From: Auxenochlorella pyrenoidosa
Taxonomy: Eukaryota > Chlorophyta > Trebouxiophyceae > Chlorellales > Chlorellaceae
Reading direction: 5' to 3'
Length of the DNA stretch: 18,935 bases
NCBI GenBank assembly: GCA_001430745.1
Contig: KQ482036.1
Coordinates: forward strand, 1-18,935
The translations under genes and the position numbers were made by a program. The notes under the pieces are model-generated. The model made no database searches, was not told the origin of the DNA, and saw only the letters and a program-made list of their open reading frames with translations. Positions 1-9,000 of this stretch are shown piece after piece. Position 1 is the stretch's first letter, and every line of letters begins with the position of its first letter.

Positions 1-30
1 CCACCACCACACACACACACACACACACAA
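1..30. repeat. CA-dinucleotide microsatellite in intron
   Basis: Short CCA repeats run into an uninterrupted CA tract that ends about 15 bases before the splice acceptor at 41-44. It lies in the intron upstream of the first visible exon of the DEG14-like gene. It is probably a simple length-variable repeat, and no function is evident. Confidence 0.85.
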
Positions 31-44
31 CCCTGCCCACACAG

Positions 45-620
45 CTGAACAAGCACAGCGCGGCCCAGTTCCGCAAGCGCGACCCCGCGTTCCCTCGGGT
101 CGAAGCCGGCATCCTGGTGCCGGGGGTGCACCCGGGCAGCCCCGCCGAGCGCGCCGGGCTGCGCCCCGGGGACTGCATCATTGGTGAGGGCGGGCGCGGC
201 CTGGCGGGGGGCATGGGTGGCTGCAGCGCGCTCTGGGCTGCGCCCTGGGTGGCGTCTTAGCTGGCCAGGCAGCGGGGTGTAGGGGCCTGGGGGCTCAAAG
301 CGTGTGGGCCTGCTGCCGGACAGAGCAGCTCGCAAGGCGTGGGCGGCTGCCCAGGCTTGCGCTTGCCTGCTGCCCCTGCTCCTCGTCGGCGGCGCCCATC
401 GCGGCATCTTGTACGACACGCCCTGCCTGCTGCCCCCCGCCCCGCTGCCGCAGGGTTTGGCGAGCCTGCCTGCCGGCCCGACCAGGTGACCACCACCGCC
501 CTGATCCGCGCGCTGGGCGAGCACATCGGGCGGCCGCTGGCGCTGCGCCTGGCCCGGCCGGGGGGCAAGGTGGAGACTCTGTCGGTGGTGGCGCAGGAGG
601 CTGGCGATGGCCTGCACTAG
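45..620 (+). CDS. DEG14: DEG14/HtrA-like serine protease, C-terminal PDZ domain (5' partial)
   Basis: Two exons are visible, 45-183 and 454-620 (TAG stop), giving 101 residues. The intron 184-453 has a GTGAGG donor and a CCGCAG acceptor, and phase is kept (phase 1). The first exon carries the block RKRDPAFP, then GILVPGV, then HPGSPAERAGLRPGD, which is the carboxylate-binding region of a PDZ domain. The second exon gives the closing PDZ strand and helix (ALIRALGEHIGRPL, then LARPGGKVETLSVV). This order and spacing match the PDZ domain of plant DEG14 (Do-like 14) and mitochondrial HtrA2-type proteases, ATP-independent serine endopeptidases of family S1C that act in organelle protein quality control. 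The His-Asp-Ser catalytic domain lies upstream of the window and cannot be checked. DEG14 versus another HtrA paralogue is my judgement from motif wording. The gene is convergent with the mTERF gene. Confidence 0.8.
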
Positions 621-1296
621 CTGGGGGCCGACCAGGGGTGGTGCAAGCCAAGCCCCTTTGGCTGCTCGGCAGGCCAAGCACAGGTGTCTTCGGACCTGCC
701 TGCAGCTGCCTGCGCTTCGGCGCGACGCGACACGCTGCTCAGCACCTTGGCTCTCCACCCCGACCGCGGCATGGCGGCCTGCCTTGCCCTGCATTGCGGT
801 GCAGAACTTCTCTCCTTGTCCATTCTATCCATGCACTGATTCCTCCGTCCCAGCCGTGGTCTCCTTCAAGCCCCAGGCTGACTGTTCTCCCAGCAGCTCC
901 CCGCGCGCTTCCATACCTATTCGTGGGGCCGCCCCAGTCTCCCCTGACCAATTATTTTGCAAACAACCTTGCAACCTGCCAGCTGCATGTGTTCTGCAGC
1001 GGCCAGCGTGCGAAGAGGGCATCTCGCAGTCCCTGTCACTGCGCTGTCGGCAACTGCTGTGCGTGAGACACACAGCCCCTGTGGAACTCTTGTGGAACCG
1101 CAACAACTGCTTGACCGCTCAGAGAGCCTGATGGCATCTGGGCAGCACCGAATTGACAGTGATAGAGCAGCAGCTGCTTTTGAATCAGTGAGATGCAGGA
1201 TGATACAGCGGAGCAGGTTGGCGATGACGAGAGTGCGAGGGACTTCACGCAATTGCATCCTTGTAAGCAAGGGCAGGCTGCAGCCTTGGCAAAGCC
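621..1296. other. Convergent intergenic region / two 3' UTRs
   Basis: This region lies between the stop of the DEG14-like gene (+) and the stop of the mTERF gene (-). It should hold both 3' UTRs. Open frames on both strands here show no recognisable motifs and look like GC-rich background. A TGTAA on the + strand at 1262-1266 is far from the DEG14 stop (about 640 bases), so assigning it as that gene's polyadenylation signal would be weak. No RNA gene was seen. Confidence 0.6.
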
Positions 1297-3165
1297 TCAC
1301 CGTCGCTCGTGGCGGCACACCTCGGCGCCCTCGCCCGCCAGCCAGGCCTGCTTGAAGGCCTCAAATTCTGCCGACTGCAAGCCCTGCTGCTGGCAAAATG
1401 TGGCATCTGCCGAGGCGAAGGTTATGCAGCGAGGCAGCTGCTGCCCGTGCCGCTGGCTGCGCCAAAATGCAAGGCGCGGAGCCACGGTGCGCAGGCTGCG
1501 GTGCAACATGCCATAGCACTTGGTCACGGCTGCTTCTGCACAGAGACAGACAGATTGCAGCTCAACCATCGCTGAGACATGGATTGGCCAGGGTCAGTTG
1601 TGGTTGAATGCTCGAGCAAAGCAGGCGCTCTCCCCATTCGCCTGTGCAAGCCCACCTGCGCTTGCAAAGCCGTAGGTTGCCTGCCAGTATGCGACGCGCG
1701 CCTTGAACGCTGGCTGTTCTAAATTCCGGCCTCCAAGGCGAGAATTGCCAAGCAACGCCTGCACTGCTGCTTTAGGCGAGCACCCTAGCCGCTGCAGGGT
1801 CTGAAGGTTGCACGCGACCCTGTCTACCGCGGCAGCCAGGGTGTCGGGTTGACGCGACAGCAGCAGCTTGGCATCTGCATCGCTGCCCACGGCCTTCACA
1901 ATGGCATCATAGTTGCGCTGCAGGGTCTCCTCTGGGTATTGGAGTAAATTTGGTTGATCAAGAATGCGCGCCGCAAGGCTTGCAGCTGGTTTGCCTGAAG
2001 CAATAAGGTGGAATGAAGTGTGTTCTCAAAGCAGCAGCACCTGGCTGGCAGCGCACTCAAGGACAAGCTCAGCTCAGGACAGGGCAGCTCATCCATGCCT
2101 GCCTTGTTCCTTGACCAACCTGTCAGCTGCAGCAACAGCTGGAAGCGGGGCTCCAGCTTGGCAGGATCAACACGAAGGAGGCTGGGCAGGCCCTCAAACT
2201 TGGCTGAGACCTGCCCATCGCTCAGGCCCAGCACGCTGCGCAGCACAGAGACCTTGTGCCTGCAGGCGGGTGCAGAGTGGAAAGCAGGCAGGCAGTGGAT
2301 GCAGCAGGCAGTGATGTTGCAGCAGGGCAGAACTTGCGGCAGCAGTCATAGCAGCTTTAAATGCACTGGGTAATTCTCCCATGCCAGCACACCGTGTGCT
2401 GACATGGGCAAGACAGACAAAGAGGTGTGGTCTTGCCTGATGGTTGCTGGATCGTAGAGCAGAAAGTCGGCATATCCTCGCCGCAACGCATAAGCAAGCT
2501 TCGACTTTGCAGCCTCTGCAAGCTGATACTCTGCCTGCACGCCCCGCCACTTGAAAGCCAGCGTTGACTGCAGAGATGTCAGCAGTCCAGGGGCCCTGGT
2601 GCAGGCTCGGCACAGCTCTTGTCCCGCCAAGCCGAGCTCAAGCTGCAACCAGCGCAAGCAGGCCTCCACATCAGCGGGCTGGCGCACATAGACGCTGCTG
2701 CTGGCGCCTCCAGGGCCCAATAGTTTGTCAAGCTGCTTCTGAGTGAATCCCCATCGCTGCAGCAGCAGGACTGTGTCGGCAACCGCATCCCAGGCCACAT
2801 ACGGGCCGCCGCGCTGCCCTTCAATGTGCTGCGCATGCGCGGCGATTGCGCATGCGCGGCGATTGCGCAATCGCCGCCTCTGCAAAGCCCAGTTGCAGCA
2901 GCCGCAGGATCTGCTGCTGCTGCTGCTCCTCGCTGGTGAGTGGCCTGATGCAGAACGATCGGCTGAGCGCAGCCAAGCGGTCAGCTGCTGCTACCTGCTG
3001 AGCTGCAGGCGCATCACATTAGCTGTCGGCGAAGGTGCGCCAGCCTAAGGTACTGCCAAAGCTGCTGCCAAAGCTGTTGCATGCTACCACTGCTTGATTC
3101 GGTGCAGGCAACTTCCATGCTGATGGTGAAGCTATGCTGCCGAATAGCCTGCAGAACGGTGGCAT
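1297..3165 (-). CDS. mTERF-repeat protein, probable organellar gene-expression factor (frame broken by a repeat)
   Basis: Exons on the minus strand in transcript order: 3165-3054 (tentative first exon), 3002-2437, 2259-2120, 1994-1656, 1535-1297. All junctions agree in phase. Introns at 1995-2119 and 1536-1655 are GT-AG; 2260-2436 uses a GC donor (ATCAG|GCAAGA). The protein would be about 453 residues if a 34-base tandem-repeat excess at 2830-2869 is discounted; with it, the frame shifts by +1 inside exon 2. The product is built of mTERF-type helical repeats of about 30-35 residues, such as LGLSDGQV...PSLLRVDPAKLEP, then AARILDQPNLLQYPEETL, then LLLSRQPDTLA. Such proteins bind organellar nucleic acid and affect transcription, splicing or translation in mitochondria or plastids. 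The N-terminus (MPPFCRLFGSIASP...) is Ser/Ala-rich and basic, like a transit peptide. The tentative first intron is only 51 bases, so the first exon is uncertain. The specific target is unknown. Confidence 0.72.
2260..2436 (-). other. GC-AG intron in mTERF gene
   Basis: On the minus strand exon 2 ends ATCAG and is followed by GCAAGACC; the next exon follows GCCTGCAG. Joining them completes an Arg codon and gives DPATIR-HKVSVLRSVLG, a continuous mTERF repeat. No GT donor in a compatible phase lies close by. GC-AG introns are a known minor class spliced by the major spliceosome and favour an AG|GCAAG consensus, which fits here. Confidence 0.75.
2830..2869. repeat. 17-bp tandem duplication inside mTERF exon
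   Basis: The 17-mer TGCGCATGCGCGGCGAT occurs twice (2830-2846 and 2847-2863), followed by a 6-base partial third copy. Read on the minus strand, the coding frame before it (LLQLGFAEAAIA) and after it (QHIEGQRGGPYVAW) differ by one base. Removing exactly two units (34 bases) restores a single open frame. The duplication therefore breaks the mTERF frame, unless it is spliced out, is an allele, or is an assembly error. Confidence 0.85.
2856..2877. repeat. 22-bp perfect palindrome
   Basis: Bases 2856-2877 equal their own reverse complement, with the core GGCGATTGCGCAATCGCC. It forms where the end of the 17-bp tandem array meets ancestral coding sequence. It could form a cruciform or hairpin and promote replication slippage. 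It is probably a by-product of the duplication rather than a protein-binding site. Confidence 0.85.
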
Positions 3166-4369
3166 GGAGGCAGACAGCGGCAACAGCGGCAGAAGGGCGG
3201 GCGGCTGAGGCACGGCTGGGCAGGACGATCCCACAGGAGCGGTGATCGAATATGCAAACCCTACTTATCGCGCGATTTGCACGAGGGCAGGCGCCCACCG
3301 CGCAGCCCTTCTTGCCTGAGTCTGCGGGCAGCTTGACTGAGTCTGCTAGGCGAGCATCCCGCACCCCTGAAACAGCTTGTGAGCACACTATGTGCGCGAT
3401 GATAGGTCTACAAGCGCAACAAACGTGTCAAAAAGGTGTTGTCTGTCGTTCAGTGGCTGGGAGATGAAGCTCTCGTCGCTTGCCGCCAAGGTCAGCGTGC
3501 AATGAGCATATGATGCACCCACCGTCTGGCAGCCCATACCCCAAAAGCTTGAACTGGACAGTGCTAGTTACGAACACAGCAGATCACTTGGCAGTCTCGT
3601 GGTCTGTTCAACCTGTATTTTGTGCAATTCTGGCAAGCCAGTCGGGCTGTGCAAAGCAGCAGGGCGCACCCGGTCTTGACATCTAAGCCACTCTTGCAGA
3701 ACATCCTGCAGTTGTTGCAAACAATCCTGGCATAGTAACACAGGCGTAGATGGTATGCGTGTGCAGGCTCAGCTGGCCGAGGACTGGGCTCTGGTCCTGC
3801 CATCACCTCACCAGCAACACTGCAGACTGGTGAGGTGCGCAGCCTGCAACCCCAGTCAGATGAAGACGGCAGCCTTAACCAGCACGAACGAACACCTGAG
3901 CAGCATCTGCAGAGCGCAGGGGCGCGCAGCAGCCCTGTCCGCACCAAGCCCTGAAGCGACAGGGTGCTGGGTCGGCTGTTCAAAAGTTTGGAGTTGGATC
4001 GGTAAGTGGCACAGAATTTCTAACACCTGTAGTCAGAAGTGGCCAGATCCGGCCTGAGGGCACACTTGGGCAAGAGCAAGGCATTTCTCGTGTGGCATGC
4101 AGGTGGGCGTAGCAGGGGCCGTTCATATCCTGTCCAATGTTTCAACGTTCCTCCTCAGGGTGAATGGAAGGGCTGCATTGCTCGTCCTCCAAAGATTGCC
4201 TCACATTATCCCAAAAAGCGCACTGATGATACAGGCTGCACCGCGCTTTGGCGTGATGCAGATGGCACGGACTGCTGACGGAAGACGCCATGCACAGCAG
4301 GCCCAAGCGGTGAGGAAGCAGGACGATCCTGCGCTGCACGCTCAGATCTGGGTTGTCGATACCTCCGCC
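3166..4369. other. Divergent intergenic region
   Basis: This stretch of about 1.2 kb lies between the likely start codons of the mTERF gene (-) and the coiled-coil gene (+). It should contain both promoters and 5' UTRs, possibly with UTR introns. Base composition is less GC-rich in parts (about 3400-3750) than in neighbouring coding sequence. Open frames are present on both strands but carry no recognisable domain or transit signal. The frame of the downstream gene stays open back to about 4097, so a longer N-terminus cannot be excluded. No tRNA, TATA-like box or repeat could be called with confidence. Confidence 0.5.
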
Positions 4370-5695
4370 ATGATTGTCTCAGCCGCTCTGCAGTGCCGGG
4401 CGGCAGCGCCGGCCCGCCACTCTTCTCAGCCGCGCCCGGCGTTTTCCTCTCGTGGCCCTGCCCGTGCCCGTCCCGTGATCCACTGCTCCCCTTTGTCGGC
4501 CGCTGGAGGCACCGAGCAGGGCAGCTGTGAGCAAAGCCCTGCTGCACGGCCGTCCAGCTCTTTGCAAAATACAATCTCGCACCTGGACGCCCTGCTGGGG
4601 GTGCAGGAGAAGGAACAGCTCGCGGCTGCACAAGCTGCTGAGGCGGCAGCGGCGGCAGCGGCGGCCGCGGCAGCGGTGGCAGCAGCAGAGCCTCAGCCCT
4701 CCCATGTCAGTGGTGCAGGAGCCTGCTCGGCTGCATGGCTGCTGGCCTCGCTGTCATGATACGTGCATAGGTCATGCTCACTGCGAACACTGCCATTCTC
4801 TAGCATGCCTTTTTCCTGTCTGGGGTATCAGCCTTGTCCTCGCCCCCTGATGCAGTGGGCCGACCTGCCGCCTGAGGAGCGCACGCGGCGGGCAATCCTC
4901 TCCAAGCGCCGGGACGCCCTGGCAGCCCGTCAGCAGGAGCTGGCAACACTGCAGGCAAGCAGACGGTTGCGTGAATGCAGCTGCAACGCAGTCTTTTGTG
5001 CACCATGCTTGTGTATTTGTCCAAACTCCACACTGTCCTGTCATGTCCTCGGCCCTGGTGCCCGTGCTGCAGGGCCAACTCTTTGCAAGGTTGCAACGTT
5101 TAAAAATTGCCACATGATCTGTGCTGCTCGGCCCCCCTTTGCTTGCCCCGCAGCTCAAGGAGGAGCGCAAGGCCAGCTACCACCGGCAGCGCGCCTTTGT
5201 GCTGGCGCGCCAGCAGCGCGAGCTGGCGATGCAGCAGGAGGAGCTGTGGGCGGCCATGGAGCCCGAGGCGGCGGCGGCGTACCGCGCGCGGCAGGAGGAG
5301 GAGCGCGCCGCGGCCGAGGCGGCCACGCGCCGCCAGGTCCTGCAGGTGTGCTGTGCGGCCCCCCTGGGCTCGGTGCCTCTCCTTCAAGCCTGTGTTTGGC
5401 AAAGGCCTGGGCTTTGGCAAAGTCTTGACGAGGGAAAAGCGCGTCCTGTTTTGCCGCCGGGCACTGGTGGCGCTTGCCCGCGAAGATCCATGCCTTGCGC
5501 TCCCCCTCCCAGCAGATGGGTGCTGCCACGGGCGTGGTGTTTGCGGCCGCTGCCGCCAGCGAGATGGGCATCGCCTACGAGGCTGCTGACCAGGCGCGCG
5601 AGCGGCAGCAGCGTGCCGCCGGCGGCAGCCCGCTGGGCAACGCGCTGGGTGCGCTGCGCGAGCGCATCGCCGCCCTGGACGAGCAGCCGTTCTGA
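4370..5695 (+). CDS. Unrecognised coiled-coil protein, probably plastid-targeted
   Basis: Exons 4370-4705, 4856-4954, 5154-5345 and 5513-5695 (TGA) encode about 269 residues, all junctions in phase 0. The start was chosen at 4370 because CCGCC precedes the ATG and the following residues look like a plastid transit peptide: Ala/Ser/Arg-rich, no acidic residue for about 45 residues, with a VIHCSP cleavage-like site. Then come a short helical segment (SHLDALLGVQEKEQLAAAQ), a poly-Ala run at about residues 86-106, and a Gln/Glu/Arg-rich coiled coil with two similar stretches (AARQQELATLQ and LARQQRELAMQQ). An Ala/Gly-rich stretch (GAATGVVFAAAAASEMG) and a helical tail ending in DEQPF follow. The second intron (4955-5153) uses a GC donor (CTGCAG|GCAAGC). 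I do not recognise the family and assign no function. An in-frame start upstream near 4256 is possible. Confidence 0.68.
4955..5153 (+). other. GC-AG intron in coiled-coil gene
   Basis: The exon ends CTGCAG, followed by GCAAGCAG; the acceptor is CCCCGCAG before CTCAAG. Joining in phase 0 gives ELATLQ-LKEERKAS and keeps the coiled coil continuous. The nearest strong GT candidates (GTTGCG, GTGAAT) are in the wrong phase. A weaker phase-0 GT (GTCTTT near 4991) would add an unhelical Cys-rich stretch. Confidence 0.7.
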
Positions 5696-6081
5696 GGGCC
5701 GCGACTCGTCGGCAGGTCGCCTCTGCGCCACCCCGCCCACGCAGCGTGGCTGCACCCGAATAAGAATACGAACCCTCTCGCTGCTGTCCAGCTAGCGCCG
5801 TCTGTTTGTCACGCTGCTGCACCGGCTGCTGCCAGTGCGCGGCATCGCTCACCCCTTCTTGACCTCATGCACGTTGTACCCCCATCTGGGCCCGTTTTTG
5901 CTGCAAACACTGTCCGTTCACACTGTACCATATCTCGCTGCACCTGCTTTCGCAATGTATTCTATGTAGCTGCAGCGCCCTATTCCCCCTCTTGACGTCT
6001 GCCGTTTTCCGCCCCTCGGGTCCAGCTTTTTTAAAGTCGAAACGTCAGTTGAACGTTTCTTTCTTGAGTTGTGGTTTGTTC
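5696..6081. other. Intergenic: 3' UTR of coiled-coil gene and 5' region of kinase gene
   Basis: This stretch holds the end of the coiled-coil transcript and the promoter/leader of the kinase. It is richer in T than its surroundings near 5990-6070. A 7-base inverted repeat (GAAACGT at 6039-6045, ACGTTTC at 6053-6059) lies just upstream of the kinase ATG. No exact TGTAA polyadenylation motif is present; TGTAC occurs twice. No gene is seen. Confidence 0.55.
6039..6059. repeat. Small inverted repeat before kinase start
   Basis: GAAACGT and ACGTTTC are perfect inverted copies separated by 7 bases, ending 22 bases before the kinase ATG at 6082. They could be a small hairpin in the 5' leader or a paired ACGT-core element. 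A 7-bp match may also be chance. Confidence 0.4.
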
Positions 6082-9000
6082 ATGCAAAGCATTAGCTCCG
6101 TGAAGAGCACAGTAGGTGGCCTGGGGGGTGCCAACGGCAGCAGCAACAGGGCCCACGTTGGCCTGCAGGGCATCGGCGGCGTCAGCATGCGCAGCGCTCG
6201 GCTGAGTCAGGTGCCTTCTGTTTAGGCGCGCACGCGACTGATCAGTGTCGCCTGAGGTCGTTTGTTGGCTCTGCCGCAGGCGTGCGGTGTTGTGTACGGC
6301 CTCGTCGGTTTGTGCAGCTGGCCGCAGCCGGCGGCAGCTCAGGCCGTGCTCGACCGCAGCATGTTCTCCCACCTCTTGAGCCTGCGCGAGCGGCAGCACG
6401 CGGAGCGGCAGCCCCACCGACTGGCCGCCGCCGGTTCCGCCCCCTGCACTGCCGCCGGTGCTAGTGGAGCAGCAAGCCCTCGCGGCCTGCATGCCCCCAG
6501 CCGTATGGGTGCTGGAGCCAGCATGACGAGCCCCCGCGGCCAGAAGCTGGTCCATGGCAATGAGCGACACCACGCTGGCGCCCTGCCAGTTTTCCGCTCG
6601 CTCAACGGGCGGCGCGCCCGGCTGCCATCGGTGCGGCCAGCCGTGGAACACCCCGCAGCAATGTACAGCAGCCTGGAGGGCCTGCAGCGCATGGGTGAGT
6701 CAGTTTTGTTCGGAGCAAGCAAGGTTGTAGACAGGCGCCCATCTTGTTTGCCAGCTGATGACGCGCCATCTCAACCGCCGACGGCACCAGATTCTGTTGT
6801 CGCTGCCAGCACCCGCCGTGCGCTGCCTTCCCTGCCCGCTGCAGGCGAGCTCTTCAAGGGCAAGCACTCCACCGTGTGCAACTATCTGGACATCAGGACG
6901 GGCGCAGTGGTGGCGGTGAAGGCGTGAGCTAGCGCTGCGCACTGCCTGGGAGTGTGGCTGCAATCGTCTCAGTGCAGTCAACCCAGGCACTAGGTGCAGA
7001 CGTGCGATGATGATGGTCAAAGTTTTCGCCAACTCTGCAGTTATGATAAGAAGACGATGATGCGGCGGCATTATCGCAACGTGAAGCGCGAGGTGGCAAT
7101 CTCTCGACTGCTGGCCCGGCAGCGGTGAGCAGGGCATTGTGCCCGCACGCTGCGTCGCACCCGAGCTGCTTCCTGCTCAAGCCAGCCGTCATTTTGTTTG
7201 CCAAAGCTTGCGCATTGTATGCGCAATAGGCGTTGCGCCCATCGGGTTGCTTGCGTTGGTGTGTGCCGTTCTCTCCTGTTGCAGCAGACCGGCAACATAG
7301 AACGCGTCAGGATGGGCTGCACTGCCTGACTGCCCGCTGTGCGCTGCAGGTTCACCGGCACAGTGCAGCTGCTGGGCGCCTTTGAGGACGAGGACCACGT
7401 CTATCTGGTGCAGGAGAGCTGCACAGGTGGGAGGGACAGCACTGCGTGTGGGCTCAGCACAGCCGCTGGCAGGCGGGCCCTCAGGCTCGCGCGGCGCGAG
7501 GCCCCCCCCCGGTACTCTTAGCGTCATTTGCGCTCAAACGTGGGCCCTGCTGCCCCTGGCTGTCCCTCGTGCTGCAGGCGGCGACCTGTATGGGCGGCTG
7601 GTGCGCACCGGCGGGCTGATGGCGGAGGCGGACGTGCGCCGCGACGTGGTCGTGCCGCTGCTGCTCACCCTCACCTTCCTGCACGCCAACCACATTGTGC
7701 ACCGGTGCGCCAGGAAAGCACCGCCTGTCCAGGTTCACCACTTGGGTGCTCGCGTCCAGCGCCGCTCCGACTTCCATGGGCAGCAAGGTGCATCCACGCA
7801 ACCTGCCCTTTGTTTCCGGCACCCTGACGTCACCTTCTGGCACGCCGCCTACCATCCCCCACCCCCATCCCGCATCCTTCCACTGCAGCGACATCAAGCC
7901 CGAGAACATCATGTTTGCCGCCGACGGCGGGCTGCGCCTGGGCGACTTTGGGCTGAGCATCGACGCTCGCCTGGAGCGGCCCACCTCGCGCGTGGGCACC
8001 CTGGACTACATGTGAGGGGGCAGGGGGCTGCAGCATCTGCTCGAGGGTAGTGTGGGAACATGCAGTTCGGGAGCATGATCATGGAGTGCAAGCAGGCAAG
8101 GTTTTTACGGAGCACGGGCCTGGGGCCATGCGGGTCGGGAGGAAGTCTAGTGGGCACCCATTTGTGAGGACGAACCCATCAAAAAGCAGCCCTGCACACT
8201 ACCAAACACCACAACCCATGCCTGACCTGGAGGAGCAGATTGTACAGCAGAAGGAGCGCCTGCTGCTGCCATGGTTGGGCCAGACAGACCACCTGTCCAT
8301 TTCTGTGGTGCAGGGCCCCCGAGGTCGTGGGCATGCCCTCGCCGGACGACATCCAACGGCGGGGCCTGGCACCGCACCAGATCGGGCACTACGGATGCAA
8401 GGCGAGCTTCGTGGGGGGTTCATGGCAGAGAGGCTCGGTTGCAACCTTGCCAGCGAGAAGTCAGGTTTCCAATCGCAGAGCGGTGATGAGGACAGTCGCG
8501 TCAGGGATGTGGTTGGCACTGCCCAGCAGCATCCATGCGTCTCCGTGCAGGTGGATGTGTGGGCGGTGGGCATCCTGGCCTACGAGCTGATCTGTGGGCG
8601 TCCGCCCTTCGAGGTGCGTGGGACGCCAGCTGCGTTGCCTGCCAGCCCAGCTGAGCCATGGGCGCTTTGTGCTGTGGGAGTTCCTTGGCTTGCACACCAC
8701 CTATGACCACAGCATGCCGTTGCCCCCGCCGCGGTTGTCTGTTCCTCTGTGTGCCATTGGCAGGTGGAGGACGTGAAGCAGACGGAGCAGCGCATCAAGT
8801 TTGCCGAGGTGGACTTCCCCGGGCACGTCTCCCCCGCCTGCCGCAGCTTCATCCAGCAGGTGAGCCTGACAGTTGGGGCTGGGGATGACCAGGGCGCCGG
8901 ATCTAAGTCTCTCGAGTCATGCCGGGAAGGACACACTTGACAGCATGCAGCCGACAGCTCCCCAATTGTTGGCCGCTGCTGCTGCTCCAACATGTGGCGC

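Noticed and set aside
302..1066. Long open frame on the + strand across the DEG14 exon and 3' UTR
   Set aside because: It runs through an intron, the real exon in another frame, and the UTR; composition is Cys/Pro/Arg-rich background of GC-rich DNA, with no motif.
2830..2877. Palindrome considered as a transcription-factor operator or origin element
   Set aside because: It lies within coding sequence and is explained by the edge of the tandem duplication.
3564..3983. 139-residue minus-strand open frame in the divergent intergenic region
   Set aside because: It has no recognisable domain, no convincing transit signal and no splice partners; Cys-rich composition suggests chance.
4627..4690. 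GCGGCAGCG-type repeats considered as a CRISPR or satellite array
   Set aside because: It is an in-frame poly-Ala coding tract with no regular unit or spacers.
5100..5852. 250-residue minus-strand open frame opposite the coiled-coil gene
   Set aside because: It is an Arg/Ala/His-rich antisense shadow of the + strand exons, which splice cleanly with each other.
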